Assembly: GCA_012976225.1 (NCBI GenBank)
Contig: JAAVVG010000003.1
Location: 248,001-312,000, forward strand
Origin: Golubevia sp. BC0850
Lineage: Eukaryota; Basidiomycota; Exobasidiomycetes; Golubeviales; Golubeviaceae
Direction: 5' to 3'
Length of the DNA stretch: 64,000 nucleotides
Each line of letters begins with the position of its first letter. Position 1 is the stretch's first letter. The notes under the pieces were generated by a model. The model did not search any database. It saw only the letters and a list, made by a program, of their open reading frames with translations, and had not been told where the DNA came from. The position numbers were made by a program, and so were the translations under genes. Positions 33,688 to 47,703 of this stretch are shown here, piece by piece.

Positions 33688-36600
33688 CTAAGCTCCTTCT
33701 TCTCCAGATTGCGAGGTTTGATAGACAAATTCGAACCCCTCTTCACTATCTCCTTCACTGACTGCTTCGGCTCTTTCGAAGGGATCTTCTTCATCATCGC
33801 TTTCAATTCCACTGACAGAAGGAGAGTGAAGATTCCAATCACTTTCAGAGCGATCTTCGGTTGAAGGAGTCTCGGCAGCGGTGGAAGGAGTAGCTGAGAC
33901 GTTGCTGCTTCTGATACTTTCAGGTGCGAATGGAATTTGAATAGAGGAGTTGCTAGAAAGCTCCAAGCCTCTCAACTCTCCTGAAGATGAAGGGGACTGG
34001 TTTCTGCCTTCTGGGTTTGAGACTCTGAGATCGATCCAGAGTTGATCACCAAAGAGTGTCAGTGGAGCATCGTCTGAAGATCCCAACTTCCAGTAGCTTT
34101 GATAGGTCCCTTCGACTTCTGGAGCTACCAGCCCACGAACTACGACCTCGACCTCTGAACCGGGTTGAATCGGAGCCCCTCCCTCTGGAATGATGGGGAA
34201 ACGAGATCCTCTTTCTAGATTGAAGCATTCTCCAGCGATCAATGAAATGAAGGTCCCACTGTTCCAAGATGACATTCCATCGTTGCGAAGAACCCATCTC
34301 TTGTCGAAGACTGCTCCCGCAACTACGATAGAGCCGTCTGGAAGGTTGGCATCTCTGACGAAGGTGGCTTCGAAGTCCAGAGCGGTGTCGGAGGCGGCTG
34401 ACGAGTGAAATGGGTCGTAGACTGGTGTAGAGATGGTTGTTTCGACTTGAGGATCAGCTACTGCAGCTGGTGGAGTGGCTTCAATAGAGAGCTGAGATTC
34501 CAGAGCGTCGAGTGCCTTTCCAATGAGATCGTACTCCTCAACGGAGAGAACATCGAGATCAACCACGGTGTCGCGCTCCTATAGAGCCCAATATAGAGAA
34601 GGGGAAGATGATTAGCGCAAGTAGCAGCCAAGAGCTTGAATAACCAAAAACCTCCATGAACTTACCTCATTCCACATGGCGTTGCTACTCTTCATCACTC
34701 CGACGACGGCATCAGCGGCAGCATCTCCACCTTTCTTGATTCTCAGAGAAAGAACACGCTTCTCTTCCCAAGAAAGACAGTGGTGAGCAGGAGGAGGTTC
34801 GTTCAATACCTCGATGGTAGTGACTGAAGTAGTTTGAGGGGCAGGAGGTGAGATGTGTTCTGGTGTCTTCTCCAAAGAAACAGAAGCAGCAGGAGTATCT
34901 TGTTTCTTGACACCAAAGGAAACGAGTTCCTCGATCTTCTCCATTTCCTTGAATGAGAATGGATGATTCATCCTAACGAATAAGTGAACCATTCCGAATT
35001 TGTTAGCATGATCGATCGAGTGCTGGTCCACACAATTCGAACAAAGATCGAAATCTTCGCAGGCGATACCTAGAGTAGAGGAGAAGCAGTTGAAAACAAT
35101 AAGAGAATGCTTCTTTTATGTCTGAGCGTCTTGCCTTCTCTCACTTCGCTCTGATCCCTTAACTCACATTTGTATCTTGGTCCGGCGACGGATCCCTCGC
35201 ATGAATCGCATCGAATGTAATCGTGCTCCATTGGAAAACTCTCTCCGGGACTCTTCTTCCGAGGCTGATCGAGTTTGATGAAAACGTGAGATGATCCGAA
35301 ACGACTCGTGTGACCAGCCGTATCCTTCGAACAGATTCCGCACAAGTCAAATCCAGCTCCTGGACAAACAGCGCACTTGTAACGAGGACCGACGATTGGA
35401 CCTTGTTCACAGCCTGAGGACGGAAAGATAAGAGAGAGGCCAGAGTGAATGAAAGCGAGGGTCAGCAAACGTCGTACACACTTCAGCCTTCCGACCTGTC
35501 GTGGGCGCATTCCAAGTCCACTCACCATCACAAGCGATTCCATGATGTTTTGTACCTTGTCTGTTCTGAGTTCCTCTTGTAGCTGGGTGTCCAATGATGT
35601 CGTCCTTCTCTCTAACAGTTACGAAAGAGTGTACAGGATGAATCGACTTGGCTTGAGGAAGGCAGCGAGAACAAAGGTCATAATCGACACAGTCTAGACC
35701 TGTTGAAAGATGACGAGAGCGAGTCAAAGAAGTCAAAGAAGTCAGTGAAACGTCACGCACTTTCTTTCATGTTGCGAACTCACATTTGTAGCGAATACCC
35801 TTGATGGATTTATTGCATCCGTCGCAAGTAGCATCGTGTTGTACTTTCTCCGAAGCATTAGACTTGACTTCCTTGGCTCTGATGGCTTCAGATTCCTTCT
35901 CGGATCCAGCTTCAGAGTTGACAGAAACAGGAGTCGAGGTAGAAGCTGCTTCCCTCTTGATTCCCAAACCCAGTCCAGGTTCATCTCCAAAAGTCTGAGC
36001 CATGCTCTTAGTAAAGTTAGCCAAGAAATCGTTGGTAAGAGTTAGAGTTGAGGTTAGATCTAGGACCGATTGAGCTAAGTTTGGTTCGATAGTTGAAGTT
36101 TTGACAGCAGTGCCAGTTCCTTCGACGGCAGCTTGAGCATCGATCTCGGCGACTTCCTTCTTGACTTCTTCCTTCTCGACAACTGAGGCCTTAGTTTGTG
36201 AACCCTTAAAGGTGAAAACTGGAGCTTGAGCATCAGATTTAGGAATTGCCTCTTGAGCTAAAGGACCTTTGAACTTGAAAGGTGGGATTCTATCTTTGGC
36301 GGTCAAAGTTGTCTCAGAGAATGAAGAAGTTTTAATCGTTCTTGCCATACTTTCAGAAGTTGTATGAAGTTGATCTGCGACTTTTGCCAGTTCGGCTAAA
36401 GTGGAACTGACGTTTCCACTTGCAATTGAGCTTGAAGTCTGAACTGCTCCTCCAGTTCCAGTTCCATTTCCTTCTCCATTCCCTTTGATAATTTCACTCT
36501 TTCCAACCTTTCTAATTTCACCTCCGACCTTCTGCTCAGCCTTGACACCTTGAGGAAAGTTAGACTTACGAAAGTGAACCATGACCTTCAAAGGCTCACC

Positions 36601-37314
36601 ATGCCGAACACATTTCCCCACAGTTTCAGCAAATCTGACCTTCGAAGATCCACTCAATAAGGTTTGAGGTTCTTCTGCAACTTGTCTAGTAGAATGAGGT
36701 GCAGTAAAGTTGATAGAGGTCTGCTCAGCTCCAAATGCAGCTGAACCCTTTCTACTAGTAAACCTGGTCTTGAAATCCTTTCTGAGGTTTCTAATGCATT
36801 CATCTGTAGTTAAATGAACTGGAAAGGTGAACTTCTCTACGATTGGAATTGAGGTTGAACCAAGTTGGGGTTGAATGAGGAGCTGAGTCTCCACCTTGAG
36901 GGTCTTTGGAGAAGGTATGGGCCAAGGCGTTGCTGAAGGTGGACGCTTGTGGGGATTGTCCTTAGAATAGTTAAACTTTGGATTATGATCAGAATCATGA
37001 GCACCGAACACATTGATCTTGAGGGTGTTGTTGTTACTGTAAGCTAGAGAGTCCAAGCTCTTGTCACTCAAATGACCAACGTAACTGTAATCTGTCGCAA
37101 CTGAGAACATGTTGAGGATTTGAATATAGAAATCGGTAGGAATAGTAGTTGTTGTTCCTCTGATGATGGGTCTCCTTTGGCTAACGCATCTGTCTACTTC
37201 TGTCTTAAGACTTGCTAGCGTTATTGGCTTGGACACGGAGATAGCGAAACTCTTGAGGGTTGACTCTGATGCCAACTTTCCATGCAGAATGATGTCCACT
37301 TTGACGAACGACAT
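33688..37314 (-). CDS. Nbr1-like selective autophagy receptor (three ZZ fingers, NBR1/FW domain)
   Basis: Likely cargo receptor for selective autophagy. Exons in transcription order: 37314-35784, 35699-35526, 35413-35168, 35069-34666 and 34578-33688, total 1081 residues, all phases consistent. The first 110 residues are a possible PB1-like region, followed by about 380 low-complexity residues. Three ZZ zinc fingers come next: [27 protein letters not shown] (about 500-525), CDGCEQGPIVGPRYKCAVC..FDLC (about 567-597) and [27 protein letters not shown] (about 640-665). Each ZZ is split by an intron at a near-identical spot after the conserved KC or DG, suggesting duplication of an exon-intron unit. 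The four-tryptophan NBR1 domain spans about 856-960 (ATFVRDANLPDGSIVVAG, KRWVLRNDG, GTYQSYWKL, DQLWIDLRV). Near the C-terminus EEGFEFVY (about 1064-1071) fits an Atg8-interacting motif with acidic context. Confidence 0.9.
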
Positions 37315-37491
37315 GATGCCGTTTTGAGAGATGGGGTGTGGATGAATGAGTGGGTGTGAGGGGGAAGTGACAGTGACTTAGTGATAAGAAGTGCTCAGCT
37401 TCAACTGAATCGGTAGCGCAGACGTCAATCTCTTCCAATCAAACACAAATGGTACTATCGAGATTGAAAAAGATGCATGATAAAAAGCTTC

Positions 37492-39413
37492 TCATTCACT
37501 AACACCTTCTCCATACTGATCTTGTCTTTCCTCTTTGACTTCTTCCGGCTCAGCTGGCCACCAATCCTGTAGCCAAGGTCTAACAAGTAAAGTGCCCTCA
37601 TCAGTTTGAATCGACATTCCCAATCCATCCTTCGAATTACTATCCTCAGACCACCTCTTGACTTGCTCCAGCCTCAAACAAGCAAGTCCAACGTTTCCAA
37701 TTCCTGAAGAGAACTTTCCAGCCGCTTTACCTCGAGTTGGCCTTTTAGCAGTTGAGTCAGAAGTGGAAGTGGAAATTGGGAAAGATCGAATTTCTGTACC
37801 CGAGATAGGTAAAGGAAGAGAGCATTCAGAGGAGAAAGAGAGGGAAGTTGGGGCGCTACGAGAAGGTTGTTGGAAAAGATGGGGCTTTGAGTCAGAGGAT
37901 GCTTTGATTTTAATGGTTTGTTTAAGGAGAGACTCACCTTTCCCCTTCTTTATAGAAATTGATTGGTAAGACTCGTTTTCTGACTACTCCAGTATGATGA
38001 GTTCGAGCAGTCAACTCTTGTCCAACGTAACAACCTTTCCTGAAGTCGACTGAATGCGTCAAGAATCAATCACAGAAGAGTTTTAGACAATCAGTCTTGG
38101 AAATTCTCTATTCTTCCATCGGCAACCTTGAAGAAGAGTGAGAAAGGGGGAGAGAACCGAGAACCACTCACCTCCATTCATATAATCGCAATTCATCTCC
38201 AAAGGTAAACTAGACGTATCAACGAAATCCAATGGACCTTCCGGCACTCCTTGAAGAATTCTATGAATCGAATATTCATCTGATGAAACTGTTCGATGAG
38301 ATTTTGAAGTGACTTTTGAATTCAAAGAAAATGGAAAATCAGAAGAGAACCATGGGAGTCAGATTTGAAAGAGCCATCTCCCAGCGAATCCTCAACCACT
38401 TCAAGCTTTCCCAAAAAAAACTCTATCTCTAAAATCAACTCACCATCAACTCCCATCCCCACCACCACTCTTCTCCCCATCCTTGGATTTCTCTCATCCT
38501 TAACTACCACCATTCCCATCCCTTTTGCCTCCTGCTCCTCTCCTTCAAGTTCCAAATCTCCCTTTCCTTGAACCACTTCTTCATCTCCCCAAGCCTGCCA
38601 AACTTGCCAGCTGGAAGTGACATCCTTGATAGTGACCTTACTTCTCAATTTGAACTTCTTAATGAAAGTGATCAAAGAAGGTAAAGCTCTTGAATCGCAT
38701 TCCAGAAGAAGATGAGGGGTTACTGAAGTTGTAGATGGGTGTTGATAGATTAGGACGTCTGCTACTAGTCGACCCTGTTGAAAGAAATTGAGAAGCAGGG
38801 TAGGGAAGATAGAGGGTGGCGATTAGAAAGGGTGGAGAGTTGGTGGGATAGGCTCTTTTCCGAATCTTTCTGCATGACGGCTCTCTTGACAATCAGTCAT
38901 CAAGATGTGAGATTTCGTTGGAATTCAAGATTGGCTTCCACCCTTCCGGTAGTGTTTGTCCTAGAGACTGATACCCTAGCTCGCTCCACCTATCTCATCC
39001 CCACCACCTTCACCTTGTGCACTCACATTAGGATACAGGAACACAGCATAGATCCCCTTGTTCTCTTCATACTTGGCAGCACCTTTCTCAAAGATCCGAA
39101 CATCGTTACTGATCAAACCTTGGAGTAACTTTAAAGTATCTCTGCCTTTGAACTCAAGGATGGATCGATTGGGTACTTTAGCTAATGAAGGAGAAGCGGC
39201 TGTAGGTGTGCAAGGAGACGTTGAATAGAATTTTCGATTGATTGAGGGTCGGAATTGGCTTGAGGTAGGAATGGGAATGTGAATGCGAATGTGGTTGGAA
39301 GGTTTGGAGGTGACTTGAGAGGCAATTGCACTGCTCCTCGTCCTTGAGGTTGTCGCTGTTCTGTAAGATTGTGAGAAGAAGCGACTTAGAGTTCTATTTA
39401 TTGAATTGCTCAT
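37492..39413 (-). CDS. IBA57: Iba57/CAF17 mitochondrial iron-sulfur cluster assembly protein
   Basis: Folate-binding YgfZ/GcvT-like protein acting with Isa1/Isa2 in mitochondrial [4Fe-4S] assembly. Exons in transcription order: 39413-39027, 38774-38444, 38312-38172, 38049-37938 and 37855-37492, total 444 residues, closing in frame. The first ~75 residues are Arg/Ser-rich and lack acids, a good mitochondrial presequence. The core has [63 protein letters not shown] and the family signature [21 protein letters not shown] (about residues 287-307). Exon 3 could instead start at 38279 (both choices keep phase); 38312 follows a better pyrimidine tract. A start at 39413 was chosen although the frame is open upstream, because the upstream part overlaps the divergent UTP5 gene and is repetitive. 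Confidence 0.92.
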
Positions 39414-39613
39414 CGCTTGTTGTAGAGGAGAGGATGATCTTGTGGGAAGCTTAATCTGCAGCGCACTTTTTGGAAGCACCACAACATTTTTTCTGGCCAC
39501 TCTCTTTTCTTCCTCTCCCCCTCCTCCTCCTCCTCCTCCTCCTCTCCTTCTCTGCTGTGCTCTGCCTGGAATTGAATCGTGCAATCTAATCCAATCCTCT
39601 AATCTTTTACGGT
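39414..39613. promoter_or_regulatory. Divergent promoter between IBA57 and UTP5
   Basis: 200 bp between the two ATGs, including a CTCCTCCTCC-type trinucleotide tract near 39521-39545. Bidirectional promoter inferred from spacing. Confidence 0.55.
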
Positions 39614-42479
39614 ATGGGCCCCAAAGCGAAAGGTAGCGGAAGCAAGTCTTCAAGTCATCAAACACTTTCAGAAGTTCTTCCTTCCAACTCTTCCTTATTC
39701 AAATTCTCACCTTCATCAACTTCATTTGCCATAATCAATCCATCTTCACCTTCACCAGTTTTACGAGTCTACTCAACTTCAGCTTCAACTTCAACTTCTT
39801 CAGAAAAGGATTCCACTTCTTCTTCTCTCATTTCAAGCTACCTAATCCCATCAGGTACCAAACCAACTTCTCTAACTTGGTTGACCATTTCTTCAGATTC
39901 AAATTCACCAAGCAAGAAACGTAGGAAATCTAGTTCAAATAATCAGAAACCTTCATCTCTAGTGAATGAAGAATTGATTTTATTATCACTTTCAACTTCT
40001 TCAATCTTAATTTACTCTCCTTTAACTTCTTCTGTTAAATTGGTTTTAAAAGATCAAGATTCAATTTCAACCTCTAAGAATCAAGTAAGCTGTGATTCGA
40101 ATTACGTTTATTCAACTTCCGATGGAATCATTAGAGCTTGGAAATTAAAATCTTTGCAAAATCAACTTGCAACTCCAGCTTCAACTTCTCAAAAAACCAT
40201 TTCACCAGATTTGAAATTCACTCCAGATTCAAATCAGAAAGTTACAAAATCGATTGGATATCCAATTACAACTAGTGACTCAACTTTCAATCCAATTCTT
40301 TCATCTCATCATTCAATCTTCTTACATTCAAATTTGAATCTGGTTGGTGGAGAACCTTTAGCCAAATTCACAGGTCATTCAACTCAAGTATCTCATTTAA
40401 ATTGGTTACCATCAAGCTTCAATTCCTCTGGAAGAGGTATTTTCAGATTCCTTTCGGCAGGAGAGAATGATAGAATTCTCACCATTTGGCAAACTGAAGT
40501 CGATCTCTCTTCTTCAAAGAAGAAACCGATTAATGGTCAATCCAAATTCAACATTTCGTTAGATTCAGATGTTAAGGATGTCGACGTTTTATTCGACGAG
40601 GAAGAAACTTTGTTATCTATAGTTACTAAAGCAGGTCAATTACTTCTTTATGAAATCCCAAGGATTGGAGAAGCTGAGAAGAATTCAACTCCTGAAACTT
40701 TGAAAGCTGTTTGCGTTTTAACGGTTTTACCTACTCAAAAGTCTAATGTTGGAGATGCTCTACCTATCACTTCGGCAATGTTGGTTGCTAGTGGAAAGGA
40801 AGGAAAGAAAGAGGTCAAGGCTAAAATTGTTAGAAGTCCAAAAGGATTGGAAGGGGATGCTGGGATTGTGGCTGATGAAATCGTGAGTAACCGAAAGAGA
40901 AGCTAAGAGATTCTATCTGGGTAGATCGTGGAAGGAAGAGCGAGAGAATGTTGCAGAAGGGAAGGATGGAATGTAAACACAAGAAGAACTCTTACCTGAC
41001 CTTCTCTTCATCCCCTAACCCTATTCCCTCTTAGTTAATCCGCTCAGCTTCTGCTACAAGCTTCCCACCGACTCTGAATATTGTTCGTGCCCCTCTAAAC
41101 CCCTCTCTTCAAGCTTCGACTTCCACCTCAAGCGGCGTATCCGCAACTCAAAGATACACTGATCCGACTTCAATCTCTGGGCACACCTCTGGATCTGCTG
41201 GAGTAGGAACTGGAGAAGTTGAATTGGGAGCTTTACTAGGTGGTCTACCAAAAGGAAATGGCAAAACCGATTTAGAAGATTTAGAAATCGACATGGATGA
41301 ACCAACTCTATCTCACAGATTAGGAGAAATGAAAGTGAAGAAATCCAAGAAGACGTCTTCCTCAGAAGATGGAACTGATTCATCAGAAGAAGAAGGTGAA
41401 GGATCTGGACCTTCTGCACCTCAAACTTCAGCCACTTTAACCTCTACACTCCTTCAAGCTTTACACACTTCAGATACGTCTCTCTTATCTTCAATCTTGA
41501 CCAAAGGTTCTCCAACTTTGATAAGACCTACGATCCTACGTCTTCCTTCTTCAGCAGCTTTACCGTTATTAGAAGCTTGTCTTGAAAGATTAGCTAGAGG
41601 TGGTTCTAATTCTAGATCTAAAGGTTCTTTGGGTACCAGAGAAGCTAAATCAGTCATCAATTGGATTAGAGAAACTTTGTTGATTCATATGGCTAGTTTG
41701 ATGGCTATTCCTGGTTTGATAAACAGATTGGCAAACCTTTATGGTGTTTTAAATAAGAGATTGGAAGGGAAAGATAAGGTTGTTGCGCTGGAAGGTAGGA
41801 TGGCTCTGGTTGTTGGTCAGATTCAAGTTAGAAAGGGTTATGAAGAATCAATTGGTAAAGGATTGAAGAAGAAGAAAGCAGGTGATAAAGGCGGTAAAGT
41901 TTGGAGAGAAGATAGTGAAAGTGAGGAGGATCAGGAGGGAATGGAGGTTGATGGTGAAGATAGTGATGATGAAAGTGATCAGGAGGAAATCGGAGCTGGA
42001 GAGGAATTGGGAGAAATTGAAGACGTTCAACTTTCTTTTAGTAAGAACAAGGGAAGTAATGGAAGGTTGAATGGGGATGAAGATGAGGATGAAGAGGATT
42101 CAGAAGAGGAAGTCATTCAGAGAAAGAGGAAAGTTGGGAAATCCAAGAAAGATAAAATGGAGATCGACGAGGAAGATGAGAGTGATGATGAGGAAGAAGA
42201 CGACGACGATATTGATGAAGATGAAAGTTTGATGGATGAAGACGAAGATGATATTGTGAGTGGTAAATCGTCATTAGAAGAATGTTTTGAATCCCCCCCT
42301 CCTCCTTCTCTTCTTTTGGTCTTGCTGACTTTCTCTCTTCTTTTCCCCTTTTTTCGTTTTCGTAGGAGGAATCGGAAGACGAATCAGATGAAGAAGGAAA
42401 AGGTGGTCCAAAAGGAATGTTTGATGTTGAAGCTGAAGAAACGGATGGGGAAGAAAGTGAAGGTGAAGAGAGTGATTAG
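39614..42479 (+). CDS. UTP5: U3 snoRNP-associated protein Utp5/WDR43
   Basis: Component of the t-UTP/UtpA complex that binds nascent pre-rRNA in the SSU processome. Exons: 39614-40882, 41035-42255 and 42366-42479, total 867 residues, in frame. The N-terminal half is a degenerate WD40 propeller: SNYVYSTSDGIIRAWKL, LAKFTGHSTQVSHLNWLPS, LSAGENDRILTIW. The Utp12/Dip2 domain follows (about 560-690): TLLQALHTSDTSLLSSILTKG, RLPSSAALPLLEACLERL, SVINWIRETLLIHMASLMAIPGL, RLANLYGVLNKRLEGK. The C-terminus is a long alternating acidic/lysine tail (EEDDDDIDEDESLMDEDEDD, then EESEDESDEEG), usual for nucleolar proteins. Closely matches Utp5-type layout; WDR43 is the animal name. Confidence 0.9.
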
Positions 42480-43744
42480 AATTCCTTCTTCACCACCCCT
42501 TTTCGCCTTCTGTTTGTTATTGAATCTTGCTTTCAATCTTTATTCTCACTTTTTTCCGCTTCATATCTTAATTTCTTTTCTCGTTTCAAATCCAACTGCC
42601 CCCCCCCTCTTCCCCAAAAGACAAACTCATGTCATTTTCCCCAGCCAGCCTTCTCGTATTCTAAACGTAGCATCTACAATTTCTATCCTCTTGCAATTCT
42701 CTTTTTATAGAATACTCGAAAGCCAATCAGATATCGTCATCAACTCATCGAACACCCGTCGACAGGGAAAAGGAACTGAGATCTGAAAGTGGGCACCAAA
42801 GGATCTGGTTGCAAATCTGTCAAGTTCGAAAAGTCTTTCAAGAACAAGGTTCACAAGTAGACAAGCTTATTGATGTTCTTCCATTGCCCACAGATTACCC
42901 TACTACATCAACTAATGCTGATACCCTTACCCTTCAAGCCTGGAAGCAATGAGGCTTGTCGCTTATGACTACGACGGTAACAGACCTTCAGATAGAGCCA
43001 ACACAGACATGTTTGAAGAGCAGTTGATGGCAAGCACCTTTCCCAAATCAAACAGAATGCATGTTTTGTTGTACCTGCTGGAGGATTCAACAACTTTGAA
43101 CTCATAGATCCAATTACAACCAAGGTTTGGAAAGAGGGAAGAGAAGTTTCGAGATAAGGAGAGGTCATTCAGAATGGTTCGATCAAATTGGTCACTTTGA
43201 GAGCTGGGGAAACTAGCGAGTTGATGGGAAGAATGAGGCGATTGGAGGCGTCGCCTTCATTACATCACTTCTTGCAACCTCGAGTACTGATTTGACTTTT
43301 ACGCCTCTCTGCCCACCTCCGGTTTAATGGAGTGGCTCTCAAGAGATGTTGGACTCGGTTTAAAATTGATTGAATGTTCAAGTGATTTCGAGCTCAAGAT
43401 TTAGATCCAGGGAAAATGAGAAGTGAGAAGTTTTTGGAGTATAGGCGAGGCTGTTCCGATCAGAAGGAAGTGAGGAAATTTTCGATAGTTCTCGTTTTCA
43501 TCAATTGACAATGACTTCCCAACAGTAGCTGATTGACCGAACTCGTGCTCCAGGTGTGACTCAATTTCGAAGAATCCGCTTCTTGCCACCCTTCTAATAC
43601 TCTCACTTTGATCATGTCAATTCTCGCTTGAAATTTTTCGGGCCTCAGCGAGTTTCTCTGATTGAACATTTCTTCGGCATTTTCTTGTGGTTGGAGGAAG
43701 TAAAGCTGTTTCACCCTTCTATATGTAAGTTGTACAAAATTTGA
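42480..43744. other. Intergenic, convergent 3' ends of UTP5 and RPC31
   Basis: 1.27 kb between two stop codons. Apart from the relic listed at 42790-43290 it holds a C-rich run near 42600-42608 and no recognisable gene or RNA. Confidence 0.5.
42790..43290 (+). pseudogene. Unidentified coding relic
   Basis: Protein-like text appears on the plus strand in successive frames: DVLPLPTDYPTTSTNADT, then LVAYDYDGNRPSDRANTDMF, then CFVVPAGGFNNFELIDP with TKVWKEGREVS, then IKLVTLRAGETSELMGRMRR. Composition and spacing look like a once-intact protein with several breaks. I do not recognise the family and no intact start or splice model can be drawn. Confidence 0.35.
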
Positions 43745-44606
43745 CTAGTCGTAAGCTGCTTCTCCCCCTCCATCAGATCCACCACCATCCATTCCACCGT
43801 CGTCTTCTCCATTATCGAAGTAATTCTCGGCATAATCATCGTCTTCTTCATCTTCATAGTCTCCTAACTCTGCTTCTTCTTCTTCCAGGTCTGCTTGAGT
43901 ATCGTCGGGGTCGACGCCCTGCAAATGAAAATGGAAGACAAAGGAGGAAAGAGAGAAAGGATCGAGAGGGTAGTCGAAGTGGGAGAAAGAAGAGGAAGAA
44001 CAGTCAGTCAAACAAAGGAGCAACACCTCGATCTACCTACAGAGCCTCTTACTAACCTCTTTCTCCTTATCATCGAAAGTGTCCCAATTGATGGTAGCTT
44101 TCTTCTTTCTATTAGCCGCATCTCTAGCCTTCATCCTCTCTCTCCTGGTCTCGCCCTCCATGAAGGAATTCCAAATTTCCATTGGAAAAACTTCTTTCTG
44201 CAAAGAAAGAGACTTCAACGAAGGTCTCTCTTGTTCTTCAGTGTTGTATTGAGTCGAGAAAGTTGTTAATTCTGCTTTCTTTTTATCGCCAATGATAGGC
44301 CAGAAGGCAGAAGTACGATTCCAATCGAGAAGTTTTTGAAGATGAAGACTCGATCTTTCTTCCACCGAGGTGGTGCTTTCTGTGTGAGCTGAACCTTCGG
44401 TTTCCTGTCAAAGTGGGAGTGGTTTGTCAGTGAGAGTTAAGATTGTGGATCAAAACAGCTAAAGAACTTACAGGATATCTAGCTTGTTGACTTTTTGAAG
44501 CAGCTTGAACGTCTTGAAAAGTTGTCATCCCCATGGGAGCTGTTGAGAGTCTCCCTCCTGCTGCGCCTCCTCTACCGCCTCCGCCAAATCCACCTCTACC
44601 TGCCAT
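43745..44606 (-). CDS. RPC31: RNA polymerase III subunit Rpc31 (Rpc7)
   Basis: Pol III-specific subunit of the C82-C34-C31 initiation heterotrimer. Exons in transcription order: 44606-44472, 44404-44057 and 43918-43745, total 218 residues, in frame. The N-terminus MAGRGGFGGGGRGG is the Gly/Arg start seen in C31 proteins. The middle has LLDWNRTSAFWP, RPSLKSLSLQKEVFPMEIW and ATINWDTFDD. The C-terminus is the hallmark acidic tail (EEEEAELGDYEDEEDDDY) ending in Gly/Asp repeats. Length agrees with fungal C31 (about 220-250). Head-to-head with the Rab11-type gene. Confidence 0.88.
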
Positions 44607-44887
44607 GACTATTGAATTTGAATATTAAAAGAAAGGAAGAAGGAGCAAGAGAAAAGGTGAAACAAATAGCGATTGGTCCAAAGGCCAGAAAAAAGACTTT
44701 GAAAAACCCACGCTAACGTGGCTCGCCTCTCCTTATAACGCATCCCATCGTCAACCTTTCTAATCTCTCTGAAACTTCCTTTAAATCTTTCTACCTCAAC
44801 CCATTCTATTCAACCTGAAACCAGCCCTTCACTCTCAACCGCGCGCCGTCAGTTCTAGCAACCTCATCTCATTCAACCTCGCTCAAA
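44607..44887. promoter_or_regulatory. Divergent promoter between RPC31 and YPT31
   Basis: 281 bp between start codons; the right half is a pyrimidine/CAA-rich leader ending in AAAATGG. No TATA box noticed. Confidence 0.5.
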
Positions 44888-46515
<1,628 letters not shown>

Positions 46516-47703
46516 AGATTGGGAGTCGTCAAGAGTAGAGAACGAGCTACAATTTAGGGGATTGTGAGAAAGTCAAGATTTGGAGTGGTGGGTCGGAAAC
46601 GGAGCAAAGAGAGGGAGGACTGGTTCGAAAACAAGACTTGGAAGAGTAGAAGAATGAGACGAATCGGAATCGCTCTTACAAAGAAAAGAAGTGCGGAGTC
46701 GGAAGCAAAGAAAGATTCAAGTTCGTCTACCAGTTACTTCAACCTAAAAAAGGCAACATCATCAAACTCTTCACTTTCTCCTACTTTATCCACTCTTTAT
46801 CGTTACTTTCAAGACGAACTCTCTTTTGCTTCTTCATTCTGTGCTTCCAATTTCTCACTAGCTTCTTTCTCGAACTTGTACCACCCCTTCCTTTTTCTGT
46901 CCCTCGCCGTTTCTACCCCCTCCCATTCTAATCCCCTCTAATCCCCTCCTTTGTAGACCTACCATACTCTTCATCTTTCTCTTTTTTGCATCCCCTCTCT
47001 TCCACTTTTACCCTTTTCCCTCGCCTTTTCGGTCGTCCTTCGATTTCCCATCCCTATTTCTCTCTCTCTCTGTCCTCTCGATCCCGTTTTGTTCTTTGCG
47101 CCTCCTCTTTTCGGGTTCTAGTCCATGTCTCTATCCAATATATGGTCTTCTACGTTCAGAACTGTCTATCCACTTCTCAATGCAATCTGAGGCTCTTATC
47201 ATCCCAAAGGGGAAAGGGAGGGCGTAGGGCGCTCTTAGATTCGTTTCGCTCGCCACCTCAAGTTCCGAATCTAACAGGTTCCTTGGATCTCCTTTGGGAA
47301 GACTTGTACTCCGAGATCGATCTCAATTCTCTGCAAACAGACAAAGGAAAAGAGGACAGAAGATGGGGAAGGGGGGGGGGATACACAGGAGTAGTGGCTT
47401 GGAGGGAGCGAGCGAGATAGGACGGGCCCCTTCTCCTTAGGCCCTTAGAAAAACCAAAGCAGTATTGGAAAATTTAAAGCACTTTTGAAAGTCGAAAATT
47501 AATTGGGCATTTGTTGGAAGACACAAATAGACTTTGGAAAAGAGGAACGAGCATCCGCGATCTCTTTTGCTTTGACCTTTGACCTCCTCTCTCAATTCGA
47601 TTTATATCCCCTCAACTTCTCAACCCTATTTAGTACATAACCTCCTCCCTTCCGTCCTTCCGTCCTTCCTTTCATTTCCCCCAAATCCATCCTCTTCTTT
47701 CTG
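46516..47703. other. Intergenic, long pyrimidine-rich leader region of PPS1-like gene
   Basis: 1.19 kb without a gene. Strong CT bias on the plus strand from about 46750 to 47110 and again before ATG 47704, plus a G10 run at about 47370. Probably YPT31 3' flank plus a long promoter/5' UTR. Confidence 0.55.

Noticed and set aside
39414-39665. Upstream in-frame extension of IBA57 to 39665
   Set aside because: It would overlap the divergent UTP5 coding start and encodes a poly-Gly/Arg stretch from a CTC repeat; the ATG at 39413 opens a normal mitochondrial presequence.
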